The notes beneath the pieces were generated by a model that saw nothing but the letters and a program-made list of their open reading frames with translations, searched no databases and was not told the DNA's origin. Shown here piece after piece: positions 21,622-30,220 of a DNA stretch of 64,000 nt. Each line of letters opens with the position of its first letter. Positions within the stretch are counted from its first letter, which is position 1. A program made the translations under genes and the position numbers. The DNA is from Phoma sp. XZ068 (taxonomy: Eukaryota > Ascomycota > Dothideomycetes > Pleosporales > Didymellaceae), in contig RBKR01000005.1 in assembly GCA_004835665.1 (NCBI GenBank), positions 682,001 to 746,000 of the forward strand, read 5' to 3'.

Positions 21622-22337
21622 AACGCTTCCACGCTTTCAAATAACATGACGTACACATCGGCTGTCACTGGTCACTCGCGATTCAAAGTCTCAGAGTGGC
21701 CATTTGAAAGAAACGGTTGTGATGTAATCAGCCGTTCCGATACTGTGCAGCCTTTCCGTTGGACACTGTCAAGTCTAACATATTTCTCATATGAATGGTG
21801 CTCAGGCTGAAGGTAAACGACCGTACTAGGGTATTCAGATGAAGAGTAGAGTCAGATGCTTCTTCGTTCAGGCCATTTTGTAAGGCCAGTCCACCGAAGG
21901 TCTTCTCCAACGCACGTTTTCGGTTATATACGCGACCCTGCCGTTTGATTTCCCCATCATCGACCCATACGGAGGCCACTGGTCCATGGACAAAAGTATT
22001 ACATCTGAAGGGCGATAATCGACAGGTTCTCTGGACGCAAAGAAAAAGCCATTCGAAACGCTGTTGCCGTTGTTTAGGTGGTGTCCCTGGTTGTTGGGTC
22101 AGACGGTCTCCTTCAACCTTGGTTGACACTGCAGTGGAACCTGAATATTCGATTTTGCAACATAATATCAAAGAGGATTAAACTGCTCCTCGCCCTGCAA
22201 ATCTATTGTTCGACAACACACCAGCTGCTCGCTCAGACATCAAAACGCACCTAGCAAACGCGAGAGCCGTAAACCAACCTGTACACACATTAAAACCAAC
22301 GCATAAACACATCTACCTGTATCACCTCACCGCCAAC
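21622..22337. other. Intergenic, 716 bp
   Basis: Between two plus-strand genes. It contains overlapping small ORFs on both strands without recognisable content. The last 130 bp is an A/C-rich leader-like stretch before the next ATG. Confidence 0.45.
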
Positions 22338-22898
22338 ATGTCCGGCAGACAAGATAGTATGAACGCCATGATCTACGACAGCGCTATGAGCAGCACGGGT
22401 AGCCTTCACCTCACCACAAGCAACGATAGCAGCGTTGACAGCCGTAACTCCGGCCTCCTGTCCCTGAGAATCAGATACCGCGAATTCGAGCGCTACCTCA
22501 AGCAGCTTGTCAAAATGGCTCGCGAGGTTCTCGGAAGAGATCATACCTATGACCGGCCCGGGACTCACTTTCTCAACACACATCGGTACCTCCACCTCCG
22601 CGACAAAGTATGCGACTGGGTCTCCCTGCCTGGCAACACCGCTTTATTCATGGACTGTGACACACAGTTCTACCTTGCCCAAATGACGGCTATGATGCAT
22701 ACCATCGAAATAGCGCTGGCTCTGCCACACAAACCGTTTGAGTGGCCCGGCGCCACAGCTGGAGTTGATCATGACTGGCCTGGCGTAGGAAAACGGGAAG
22801 TTTATCACCAAGTCGATGAGTTGATTTGCAATGGCCAGGAGCTGGATAGTGAGGCGATGCCCTGGAATCGCAAGGAGGGTATCGAAGTGAATGATTGA
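22338..22898 (+). CDS. Hypothetical protein, 186 aa
   Basis: Single exon from the ATG in AACATGTCC context at 22338. The N-terminal 45 residues are Ser/Thr/Asn-rich. The remainder looks folded and helical (RYREFERYLKQLVKMAREVL; FYLAQMTAMMHTIEIALALP), with Trp, His and Cys residues suggesting a real globular protein. No signal peptide, membrane segment or known motif. I do not recognise it. Confidence 0.6.
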   Translation: MSGRQDSMNAMIYDSAMSSTGSLHLTTSNDSSVDSRNSGLLSLRIRYREFERYLKQLVKMAREVLGRDHTYDRPGTHFLNTHRYLHLRDKVCDWVSLPGNTALFMDCDTQFYLAQMTAMMHTIEIALALPHKPFEWPGATAGVDHDWPGVGKREVYHQVDELICNGQELDSEAMPWNRKEGIEVND

Positions 22899-23168
22899 GC
22901 GTGCGCCCGCATTTACATGTTTTACGGTACCGAGGAGAGGAACGGGGAACTACAATGACTCGAGGATGCACTGGAAGCTGTGGGACAGATGTGGGCGCAA
23001 GGAAGCTCATATAAACGCCATTTCCCACATTCGTCAACCCTAGCGGTAGATTAATCATGCCGACGATATAATGCTGAAACAATCCATAATCGCTATGCAT
23101 GCACAAAGTTACAAACGCCAATAGGTCGATATGCCACCAACCAGTATCAAAATGCTCACCACACAAAT

Positions 23169-24566
23169 TCAAGCAACAGTGTCACTCTCTTCTTGAGCAA
23201 GCAGCCCTGTACGCTCTTGCCTGCTGTGCTCTGCGTGTCTCCAAAATGGTCGTCCCGCCCTTTCCTCCCTCCACACCTCTAACCTCCTCGCGCCCTGGAA
23301 GCCCCAGTGCCAGACCAATCCTGTAATGAACCCCACAGCATCGTTTTTAAACGCTAGAATTGCCGCAACAGTCACGAGCAGAACCATGAATCTCTCCTTT
23401 CGCTCCCGCTCGTCCAGCTCCTTGACTCTCTTTCCATCCCATGGCGATTCGCCATCATGTTCCCTCAAGTCGCGCGCATCTGTGTTCACGCTCTCGCCTA
23501 CTTTCGCCAACTCCACTCCCGCCGCCAGAACAAGCACGCCAAGCAGAGACTTTGGAATCCCAGCCAGCAAAGCGACGATCTGCTCGCCGTTCCAGAACGC
23601 GAGGATGCCGAGAAGGAATTTGACGAGGCCGAGGAAGATGATGGAGGAGCCGCTTCGTGCTCCGAACCGGTATTGGCCTGCGAGGCCGCCGGAGCCGTGG
23701 CAAGCGGGCATGGCGCCAAACCAGCAGCCTACGAGGTTGATTGCGGCGACTGAGACGCCGAGGGAGGTTACTGAGGGCGCTGGGGGGTAAGGTGGTGAAG
23801 GGAGGAGGTCTGAAGCCAGTGCTGATGCAGCGATGACAGAGTTGAGGATGGTGAGGGGGAGTTGGCCGAGCGAGGCGGTGGAGGTTGCGTGCCAAAAGTC
23901 GCGGGCCGACGGGTGGACTATGGGGATCGAAGAACTTGGGTTCGCAGAATTTGAGCTCCCTGGCCCGAGGGCAGAGAGGATGATGCCAATCGTAAATACG
24001 ATGAGGGCGTATGGTAGCTTTGGGTATGCGAATGTGACGAGTAGAAGCAGGACTGCGGCTATAGCCCAGAGCAAGTTGTCGCCCCACCACGGTCCCGTCC
24101 ATTCGAGAGGTTTAAGCATCGTGGTTCCAGCGCTCAAGCAGAGTGACAGGCCTGCGCCAACTTGGATCCCTTTCACCACCGGGACTGGCGTGACTCGATT
24201 TGCCCAGTTAATAAGCCCCGTAATGCTGAATAACCCCACCAAACCCGCTACTACCAGCCCAGCAGCTGCATTCTCTTCAAGCGAGAACTTTCGTGCTATG
24301 GCGACCGCTGCAATAGCCTTCATGGGCTGTACTGGAAGTGGTATCCCAAATGCGATGCCGGTAAATACGTTGGCTGCCCCGGTGAACAAGAGAGTCGAGG
24401 GTAATGAAATCGAGTTCGTGATAACCAAAGCTGTCATCAATGGTAGCAAGGTCCCCAGGTCCCCCAGCGAGCCTGAGAGCTCCGCGAGCGGTTGCAATCT
24501 GAGCGTTTGAACATTATGTCCATGGTTCTTGCGGAGCCGCGGAAATGGATTCGTGAAGAACTGCAT
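23169..24566 (-). CDS. MOT1: MOT1-type molybdate (sulfate-like) transporter
   Basis: Polytopic transporter of 465 aa, one exon, with about ten hydrophobic segments. It belongs to the MOT1 group, relatives of SulP transporters that lack a STAS domain and take up molybdate for molybdenum-cofactor enzymes such as nitrate reductase. The two family signatures are clear: ELSGSLGDLGTLLPLMTAL (about 29-47) and GIPLPVQPMKAIAAVAIAR (about 74-92). The conserved second-half counterpart region CHGSGGLAGQYRFGARSG lies near residue 290. The C-terminal tail is basic and cytosolic. Substrate is taken from the family; sulfate or another oxyanion is possible. Confidence 0.9.
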   Translation of the reverse strand: MQFFTNPFPRLRKNHGHNVQTLRLQPLAELSGSLGDLGTLLPLMTALVITNSISLPSTLLFTGAANVFTGIAFGIPLPVQPMKAIAAVAIARKFSLEENAAAGLVVAGLVGLFSITGLINWANRVTPVPVVKGIQVGAGLSLCLSAGTTMLKPLEWTGPWWGDNLLWAIAAVLLLLVTFAYPKLPYALIVFTIGIILSALGPGSSNSANPSSSIPIVHPSARDFWHATSTASLGQLPLTILNSVIAASALASDLLPSPPYPPAPSVTSLGVSVAAINLVGCWFGAMPACHGSGGLAGQYRFGARSGSSIIFLGLVKFLLGILAFWNGEQIVALLAGIPKSLLGVLVLAAGVELAKVGESVNTDARDLREHDGESPWDGKRVKELDERERKERFMVLLVTVAAILAFKNDAVGFITGLVWHWGFQGARRLEVWREERAGRPFWRHAEHSRQERTGLLAQEESDTVA

Positions 24567-25935
24567 CGCGGCCGAACTTGAGGATATCGTTGCACGCAGT
24601 TGTAGGAAATGCAGAAAAGAAATTCAAGGGAAGCAGAATTTATTCGAAACTCAGGTTATCATTATGCGGTGTACCATAAGCAGGCCGGCGCGTCGAAGGT
24701 GGGATGGTGGTGACCGGACCGCGGAAATGACTGGACAGGAGAGGAGCTTCCGCCACGCAGGCAGACGTCACAAGGCAACGTGCTTGTCCACGTGTGTCGT
24801 GCCGCTGCCGGATAACAATAGGAGAAAGGTTGCGATAGGGACAGCCGGCGTGTTTGCAGGGAGCTGTTGGTGGATCTGTGAGGGGTGAAAATTAGTGCTG
24901 CGATCGATGGAAGTTGGTGCAGATGCTGGTTCTGGCAGGTGTCGTGCATTTGGGCTGCATGTGGCTTGCAGTCTGACAGGCGGCGTGATCAGCGATAGAT
25001 GGCACCCCAAACAGCTTCAAAAAATGGATTATAGCTCTGTCATTTTCTAATATTATTCTGTATTTCCTGCTTCTTGACATTCCCGAAAGATTAATCTATA
25101 TACCTACAGGGTTAAATCATGAGAATGCGTAATACACTTCTGGTGGGAGCGAAAAATATCTGCCGACTTGGTTATAATTGTAGTATATCTATAGGTCTGA
25201 TTCTTGGCAAAGAGAGAATAGATAACTTGAATCCTCATTTAATATATTAGAGAAAGAAAAGATCATTTTCTAGTTACTTATATTGTTCTCTCTCTACTAA
25301 CCAAGGCACCGTTATTTGGAGAGTTTGCTTATGTCATCTCGGTGTCCTACTTGCGTCATCTAAGTGTCCGACTTTTAATCTAGGGGACGATGGTTTTTGG
25401 AAAATTGCCTAATGCAGAAGGTTCGCTTCGACTTGATGGACCCTGATAGACATGCTTGTGAGGCTCTTGCTCTCTGCCGTCGGCATTTTACGTGCTCTTT
25501 GGCGTCTCGTCGTCAGTATGAGCCATTGCTCACCGTGGAGTGTGCTCAAACATATGAAAGCACTGCATCGTAGTTCTTCGGCAGGCATACTCATATACAA
25601 CTATACTAAAACGAGTCCAAAAGGTCACTGAACTCCTCTGCCGTTGCCTGCGTGTTAAAAACATGTACACCAGCTCAAAGAGCCTCTTTGACCGGGAATG
25701 CGTTTCGGCAAACCTGCCTCGAATATGCACAGCGAGAATGGTGGGGTAGCGGGGCAGGCGCGTCAACCCCCGGAGGACAAAGTCCGTCAGAGCTGCTCAC
25801 CAACGGACTTCTGTCGTCCGACAACAGCATAGAAATAGTTGCAATCAAATCAATTCAATCGCAAAGTATCACAACCCAACCGCCCGCTTCTCACATTTCA
25901 CAGTTCCCAGCAAGCAAGCAAGCACAAGTTTCAAC
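24567..25935. other. Intergenic, 1.37 kb, with AT-rich block
   Basis: No gene supported. An AT-rich block at about 25020-25310 contrasts with its surroundings and ends next to a 22-nt tandem duplication (25333-25373). This may be the edge of a decayed mobile element. The last 200 bp is the promoter and leader of the SDR gene. Confidence 0.5.
25333..25373. repeat. Imperfect 22-nt tandem duplication
   Basis: GTCATCTCGGTGTCCTACT at 25333-25351 recurs as GTCATCTAAGTGTCCGACT at 25355-25373 (16 of 19 identical), at the edge of the AT-rich block. Such sub-terminal repeats occur in DNA transposon ends, but no inverted partner was found. Confidence 0.6.
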
Positions 25936-26915
25936 ATGGCTGGCGATGGAGAAGATCGCGCGTCGCTCGTTAACAGACAGCTACCAGAGATGACCTTGTC
26001 CACAGCGGACAGCCCTCTCACCAAAGCACGTCCACCTCCGGAGAACCTCAAGCCAGCAGAGAGTGCACAGTTCAGGTTCGAGGTTCATGGCAACGCGATC
26101 AGTATGTGAACACCAAGAGGGTATACAACCCATCTCTCAGTATTCCCTCTGCCTTGACCTCAGCTCACACGTCTCCAGTCACCGGCGGCGCAGGCACACT
26201 TGCCCTCGAAGCTGCCACAGCTCTCCTGGAGCATGGCGCGTCGGGCCTCGCGCTATGGGACTTAAACCCAGACTCGGCCTTCGAGAGCATCAAGAAGCTG
26301 CACGCACGCTTCCCCGACCGCCGCATCATGACCGAAGCCGTCGACGTCCGAGACGAAGCCCAGATTGCATCGGCAGTGGAGAGCGCAGCAAAGGTGTTGG
26401 GTAGCGTAGACATGCTCTGCTGCTTCGCTGGTGTGGTAGGCTGCACACACGCTATCGAGATGAAGGCAGACGAGTGGCGTCGAACACATGACATCAACCT
26501 GACCGGGTCGTTCCTCTGCGCGCAAGCTGTCGCACGTCAGATGCGCACCCAAGGCACACCCGGCAGCATCACTTTCACAGCCTCCATCTCCGCACACCAC
26601 ACGAACTACCCTCAGCCACAAGCTGCATACAACAGCTCCAAGACAGCACTACTATCGCTGGCGAAGAGTCTTGCAGCGGAGTGGAGTAGCTACGGTATCA
26701 GGGTCAATTGCTTGAGCCCTGGGTATATGGACACTATCTTGAATGATGGGCCGGGACTCGAGAGGGCCCGCAACGCCTGGAACTCGAGGAACCCTATGGG
26801 CAGAATGGGCCATCCCTGGGAACTGACAGGGCCGCTCATCACACTGGTCAGCAATGCTGGGCGGTATATCAACGGCACAGATATAATCGTAGACGGAGGG
26901 GCCATGGTATTCTAG
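25936..26915 (+). CDS. Short-chain dehydrogenase/reductase
   Basis: NAD(P)-dependent oxidoreductase with a Rossmann fold, 300 aa. Exons 25936-26101 and 26179-26915, intron 26102-26178 (GTATGT...CCAG). After a 50-residue polar N-terminus comes ITGGAGTLALE (about 56-66). The usual TGxxxGxG is altered: T and A stand where the last two glycines are expected, a variant seen partly in a fungal SDR subgroup with TGG.GTLG. Other motifs are intact: D in LWDLN for cofactor choice, CCFAGVV in place of NAG, catalytic Ser in TASISAHH, YNSSK (Tyr/Lys) and VNCLSPGYMDT. It resembles sorbose/arabinitol reductase-type SDRs, but the substrate is unknown. Confidence 0.88.
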
Positions 26916-27072
26916 GATACAATGGACTAAAGGCAAGGCAGCCAAGTGCCAAATGTCTGGTGATCTTTACATTAGGTCCCGGTGTGCTCATCCTGTGACC
27001 TCATTGCAACGTATATGGAGAACTTCTGCTTATCCAGTCACGGCAGAGGATTATCAACTAAAACAAGGCTCG

Positions 27073-28209
27073 CTACTTGTTACTCCCTATCCACTCGTGA
27101 ACACGTTCCCATATCTCTTCACTGTTCTTCTCCATGAAGAGCATGTGTCCGTTCCCGTGAATGCCAACCTTTCCAAGTTCTAAGTGGCTTGCTCTATCAC
27201 AACCTGCCTGCTTTAGGAACTCCGCTGTACAATAATCATACGGCGCGTGGTAACTAGCTTCTCCCGTAACTGTGAGAATAGGCAGCGGCGCCAGCTTAGG
27301 AAGCTGCCTTGGGGCCGGATCTGCTGCTTGCAAGACACAAGGTATAGTTGCGTTATTGCTGGTTCCATTCGGAGGCGGAATCACCTGCCTCACAAGCTCG
27401 GTGAGGGGATCCTCTACAGGAGGTAGGTAGCTTAGGGGGATATCTGTCAAACCCCATTTCCGGGCTGAGCTGGATCCGAAGACTGCCTCCTGAAATGGTG
27501 GACCTGTCGGCTCCAGGAGGATGAGACCCTTAGTGAGATTTGGACGCGCGTCGGCAATCAGCAATGGCATTAGCCCGCCTTGACTGTGGCCCAGCAACCA
27601 CACAGGAGTGCCGATCAAATCCAGAAGCTTAGCCCCGGCGGCCTGTACTGTTTCTTGTTGGTACGTAGCGTTGGAGATGAATTGGACATTGGAGGAGTAA
27701 AAGTTGTCGAATATAGGATCTCCCATAATGCCCGTTCCGGGCCACTGGCTGTGAAGCTCGGCTTGAGGCCACAACCGATACTGCTCTGGTGCCGTAAAGC
27801 GCTTTTCTATAAGCTCAGCGGAGTATGTCGATGGTGCCTGCGCACCGCTGCGAGGTGCCCACGCCGAACGTCCGCGAAAGGTCTGATCCACAATGTAGAC
27901 AGTATATCCGGCATCCAGAAACTGTGAAGTCCACGACTTTCCCCCGTCTGGCTTGTTCAAGAAGTTGGTTCCGGTCTGGCCCTGTCCGTGGATAAGGACG
28001 ATGGAGTTCGTCTCGTTGTTTTGCGGTGTGGAAGGTGATAGCTTTTCCACATACATCTGATCCTTGAAGATGTGACCGCCATTTCCATCCTCGCTGTAGC
28101 CACCGCCCACGTAGAAGTATGTCCGAATTGCTGCAGCCTCGTTGGTCAATTGGTCGCCATTTTGTGCGGACACTAGGCCCGCAAGGAGGGCCAGCAGGCT
28201 CAGTAACAT
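27073..28209 (-). CDS. Secreted alpha/beta hydrolase (esterase-like)
   Basis: 378 aa in one exon. A signal peptide (MLLSLLALLAGLVSAQ) leads into an alpha/beta hydrolase fold. Motifs in order: IVLIHGQGQTGTNF (oxyanion region, about 70-83), nucleophile elbow LLGHSQGGLMP (Ser about 208), LLEPTGPP and the C-terminal GIHGNGHMLF with the catalytic His. Several N-x-S/T sites support secretion. Unlike many lipases it has a long insertion between the HG motif and the nucleophile, a pattern of a fungal family of secreted esterase-like enzymes. The substrate is unknown. A TATATAGG-like element (28262-28269 on the plus strand) lies about 55 bp upstream. Confidence 0.88.
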   Translation of the reverse strand: MLLSLLALLAGLVSAQNGDQLTNEAAAIRTYFYVGGGYSEDGNGGHIFKDQMYVEKLSPSTPQNNETNSIVLIHGQGQTGTNFLNKPDGGKSWTSQFLDAGYTVYIVDQTFRGRSAWAPRSGAQAPSTYSAELIEKRFTAPEQYRLWPQAELHSQWPGTGIMGDPIFDNFYSSNVQFISNATYQQETVQAAGAKLLDLIGTPVWLLGHSQGGLMPLLIADARPNLTKGLILLEPTGPPFQEAVFGSSSARKWGLTDIPLSYLPPVEDPLTELVRQVIPPPNGTSNNATIPCVLQAADPAPRQLPKLAPLPILTVTGEASYHAPYDYCTAEFLKQAGCDRASHLELGKVGIHGNGHMLFMEKNSEEIWERVHEWIGSNK

Positions 28210-28795
28210 TGTAGCACCTGAGAGGGGTTATAGATCTGTGGGATTGCGACTGAGCCGCTTCTTATATAGGGAGTAACTTGAGCTGGCGTATGTGGTGCTT
28301 TCCGGTGGGGAAGCGGTCCGATCCATGCTGTACTCACAACTCATTATCCTTGCGTTGTAGCTACAGTAACTTCTGCACGACCTATGCAGATTCGGTAATG
28401 CTCCGATCCTGGATATTGCGAAGTAGTTTAGCGTTCCATCGCGTTGAATGTTTTCTTGACCGCTCCGCCGCACCAGCCGTGAGCTTCGGTTTCCAGGTTC
28501 GGCTCCTCGCGAGTTTTGCTCATCATGCTGAAAACTGATGTCTCGCTGAATGGTAGCCTAGCTTTTAATGCAATCGATTGTACACCACTTTGTGTTCGTT
28601 TCTCTTGATGTGTGGTTGATCTAATGTAGTTTGGCGCTTATACTGCCCCGCCTCAAGACACTTTTGGTTGTCAGCCTCAAACACCAGCCCATCACGGCCA
28701 GAAGATACTCTGTCGGCACGAACTGGCTTGCTTTACCATTTTGAAGTAATATATTTTGTATAAATTCGTCCATGCTTTCATCAACAACCAATCAA
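28210..28795. other. Intergenic, 586 bp
   Basis: Promoter of the secreted hydrolase on the left; upstream region of the tRNA-Ala gene on the right. No other gene seen. Confidence 0.5.
28759..28764 (+). promoter_or_regulatory. TATA-like element upstream of tRNA-Ala
   Basis: TATAAA 32-37 bp before the first tRNA base. AACCAATCA follows at 28786-28794, ending one base before the tRNA. The tRNA-Pro gene has the same arrangement. Confidence 0.45.
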
Positions 28796-28931
28796 GGGCG
28801 CTTGGTCTAGGTATGTTCAACTCACCAATGTACACCAAATCAGTTCTAACTTTCAATCAGGGGTATGATACTCGCTTCGCATCATCAGATGAGCATGTGA
28901 GTGGTCGTGGGTTCAATTCCCACAGCGTCCA
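28796..28931 (+). tRNA. tRNA-Ala(CGC) with a D-loop spliceosome-type insert and a canonical intron
   Basis: Exon parts are 28796-28810, 28861-28881 and 28896-28931; together they make exactly 72 nt. Acceptor GGGCGCT pairs with AGCGTCC including G3:U70 (28798/28928), the alanine identity pair; the discriminator is A73. The anticodon stem CTCGC/GTGAG encloses TT-CGC-A...T, anticodon CGC at 28878-28880. T-arm GTGGG-TTCAATT-CCCAC is perfect and contains box B. D-arm bases A14, G18, G19 and A21 are present. A 14-nt intron (28882-28895) sits after position 37, the normal place. In addition 50 nt (28811-28860) interrupt the D-loop after G15, splitting box A; these start GTATGT, contain TTCTAAC and end CAG. 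A run of six T follows (28935-28940). Without the insert the gene is fully canonical. It may be functional or an inactivated copy. Confidence 0.85.
28811..28860 (+). other. Spliceosome-type intron-like insert in tRNA-Ala D-loop
   Basis: 50 nt between tRNA positions 15 and 16. Donor GTATGT, branch-like TTCTAAC at about 28844-28850, acceptor CAATCAG. Length and signals match the introns of neighbouring protein genes (46-60 nt). Confidence 0.8.
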
Positions 28932-28934
28932 TTC

Positions 28935-28940
28935 TTTTTT
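28935..28940 (+). terminator. Pol III terminator of tRNA-Ala
   Basis: Six consecutive T, three bases after the discriminator base. Confidence 0.75.
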
Positions 28941-29468
28941 GTTGACAACGTAGCCTTTGGTCCAATCGATATTAGCTGGGTCAATGGCGCTACCCTTTTG
29001 CCCGAGGTAGGCGTACGATAGCGTAGTCGAGTTGTGGAACGGACCATTGAAGAACTCTACGGAAGAAGGGACTCCCGGGAAACTTGATGCCAGCACTAAA
29101 GACTGGTAGAGCACACTGCAGCTCAATATCTACCACGTCTAATTCTTAAACGTTATGCGTACTAACATGTGCATTCTTGCGTAACAACAGAAACTGACGT
29201 CACATATGTAGAGGCAATCGAACTTTACAAGGAGCCCTGAAGCGGTTTTGGAGTGCTCTGATGTTACAATTGCAAATTACCCCAGATGCCAAGATTGCGA
29301 TATTGCAATTACCTCAATGTCACTATTTGTAATGTCACTCTAGCGTCGACCAAGTAGTCCAAGAAGGGGACAAGCTTCAGCGGTTCGACGTCATGCGATC
29401 AACAGATAATAAAAGCTCAATTGCTGCTGTCCCACTTGGAGAAGAATTTCACGAATACCTCCATCAAC
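28941..29468. other. Intergenic, 528 bp
   Basis: Between tRNA-Ala and the MAPEG gene. No gene or repeat recognised. A minus-strand ORF reaching into the tRNA is an antisense artefact. Confidence 0.5.
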
Positions 29469-30055
29469 ATGGCAGCCAATCTTCTCGACCTTCCCCGTAA
29501 CTTTGTACGTAATCCCGGTTGACGACTAGAAAACAACCACCGCACCAAAACCACCAAACACAACTCACCTCTTGTAGTCCCTTTACACCATCCCAGCGGC
29601 ATGGGTGCTCTCAATCGCTCCCCACTTCTACGCCGCATCTCTGGGCAAGTTTGACAACAAAAACCCGCGCACCTACACACGCGACACCGAGAGCGACCAG
29701 AGCATCGACAAAGCCACCAAAGCGACGATTGTACGCGCCGAAGGCGCTCAGCAGAATGGATTCGAGAACCTTGGACTCTTCGCCGCTGCAGTTGTAATTG
29801 GCAATGTTGCAAAGCTGGACAACTCGACGCTGAATACGCTCTCTGCCGCGTATCTAGCTAGTCGTGTGGCTTACAATGGATTGTATATCGCAGGATCAAC
29901 CGATATGCTTTGTAAGTTTCGTCCCAAGTGTTGAAGATAGTGGTGGGCTAATAAGATGCGCAGCGACCTTGAGGACTATGAGCTTTTTGGCTGGCGTTGG
30001 AATCATCTGGACTTTCTTCATCAAGAGCGGGAATGTGCTGAAGGACCAGTTGTAA
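29469..30055 (+). CDS. MAPEG-family membrane protein
   Basis: Four-helix membrane protein of the MAPEG superfamily (membrane-associated eicosanoid and glutathione metabolism), 153 aa, the usual length. Exons 29469-29504, 29578-29911 and 29964-30055; introns 29505-29577 and 29912-29963 (branch GGCTAATAAG). Hydrophobic helices are at about 13-30, 73-92, 96-118 and 122-142. Family features: the stretch ATKATIVRAEGAQQNGFENLGLFAAAV, matching the R-x-x-x-A-x-x-N-x-x-E core that binds glutathione, and YLASRVAYNGLYI. Fungal members may act as glutathione transferases or peroxidases, but the reaction is unproven. Confidence 0.88.
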
Positions 30056-30220
30056 AGATGGATGATAAAGACATGACGATGCCTAATGGAGCGTGAGATT
30101 CATGTAATGCAATGTAATATGTTCACAGCCCGTGGTAGACTCTGACAAGAGCTTTTCATTCACTCGTCAGCATTATGCTGCTACCTAACCACCAACAGCC
30201 TCCAGGCTCCTCAATCATCC

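Noticed and set aside
28857..29126. Minus-strand 89-codon ORF containing WELNPRPLTC
   Set aside because: It is antisense to the tRNA-Ala T-arm; such ORFs are a common by-product of tRNA genes.
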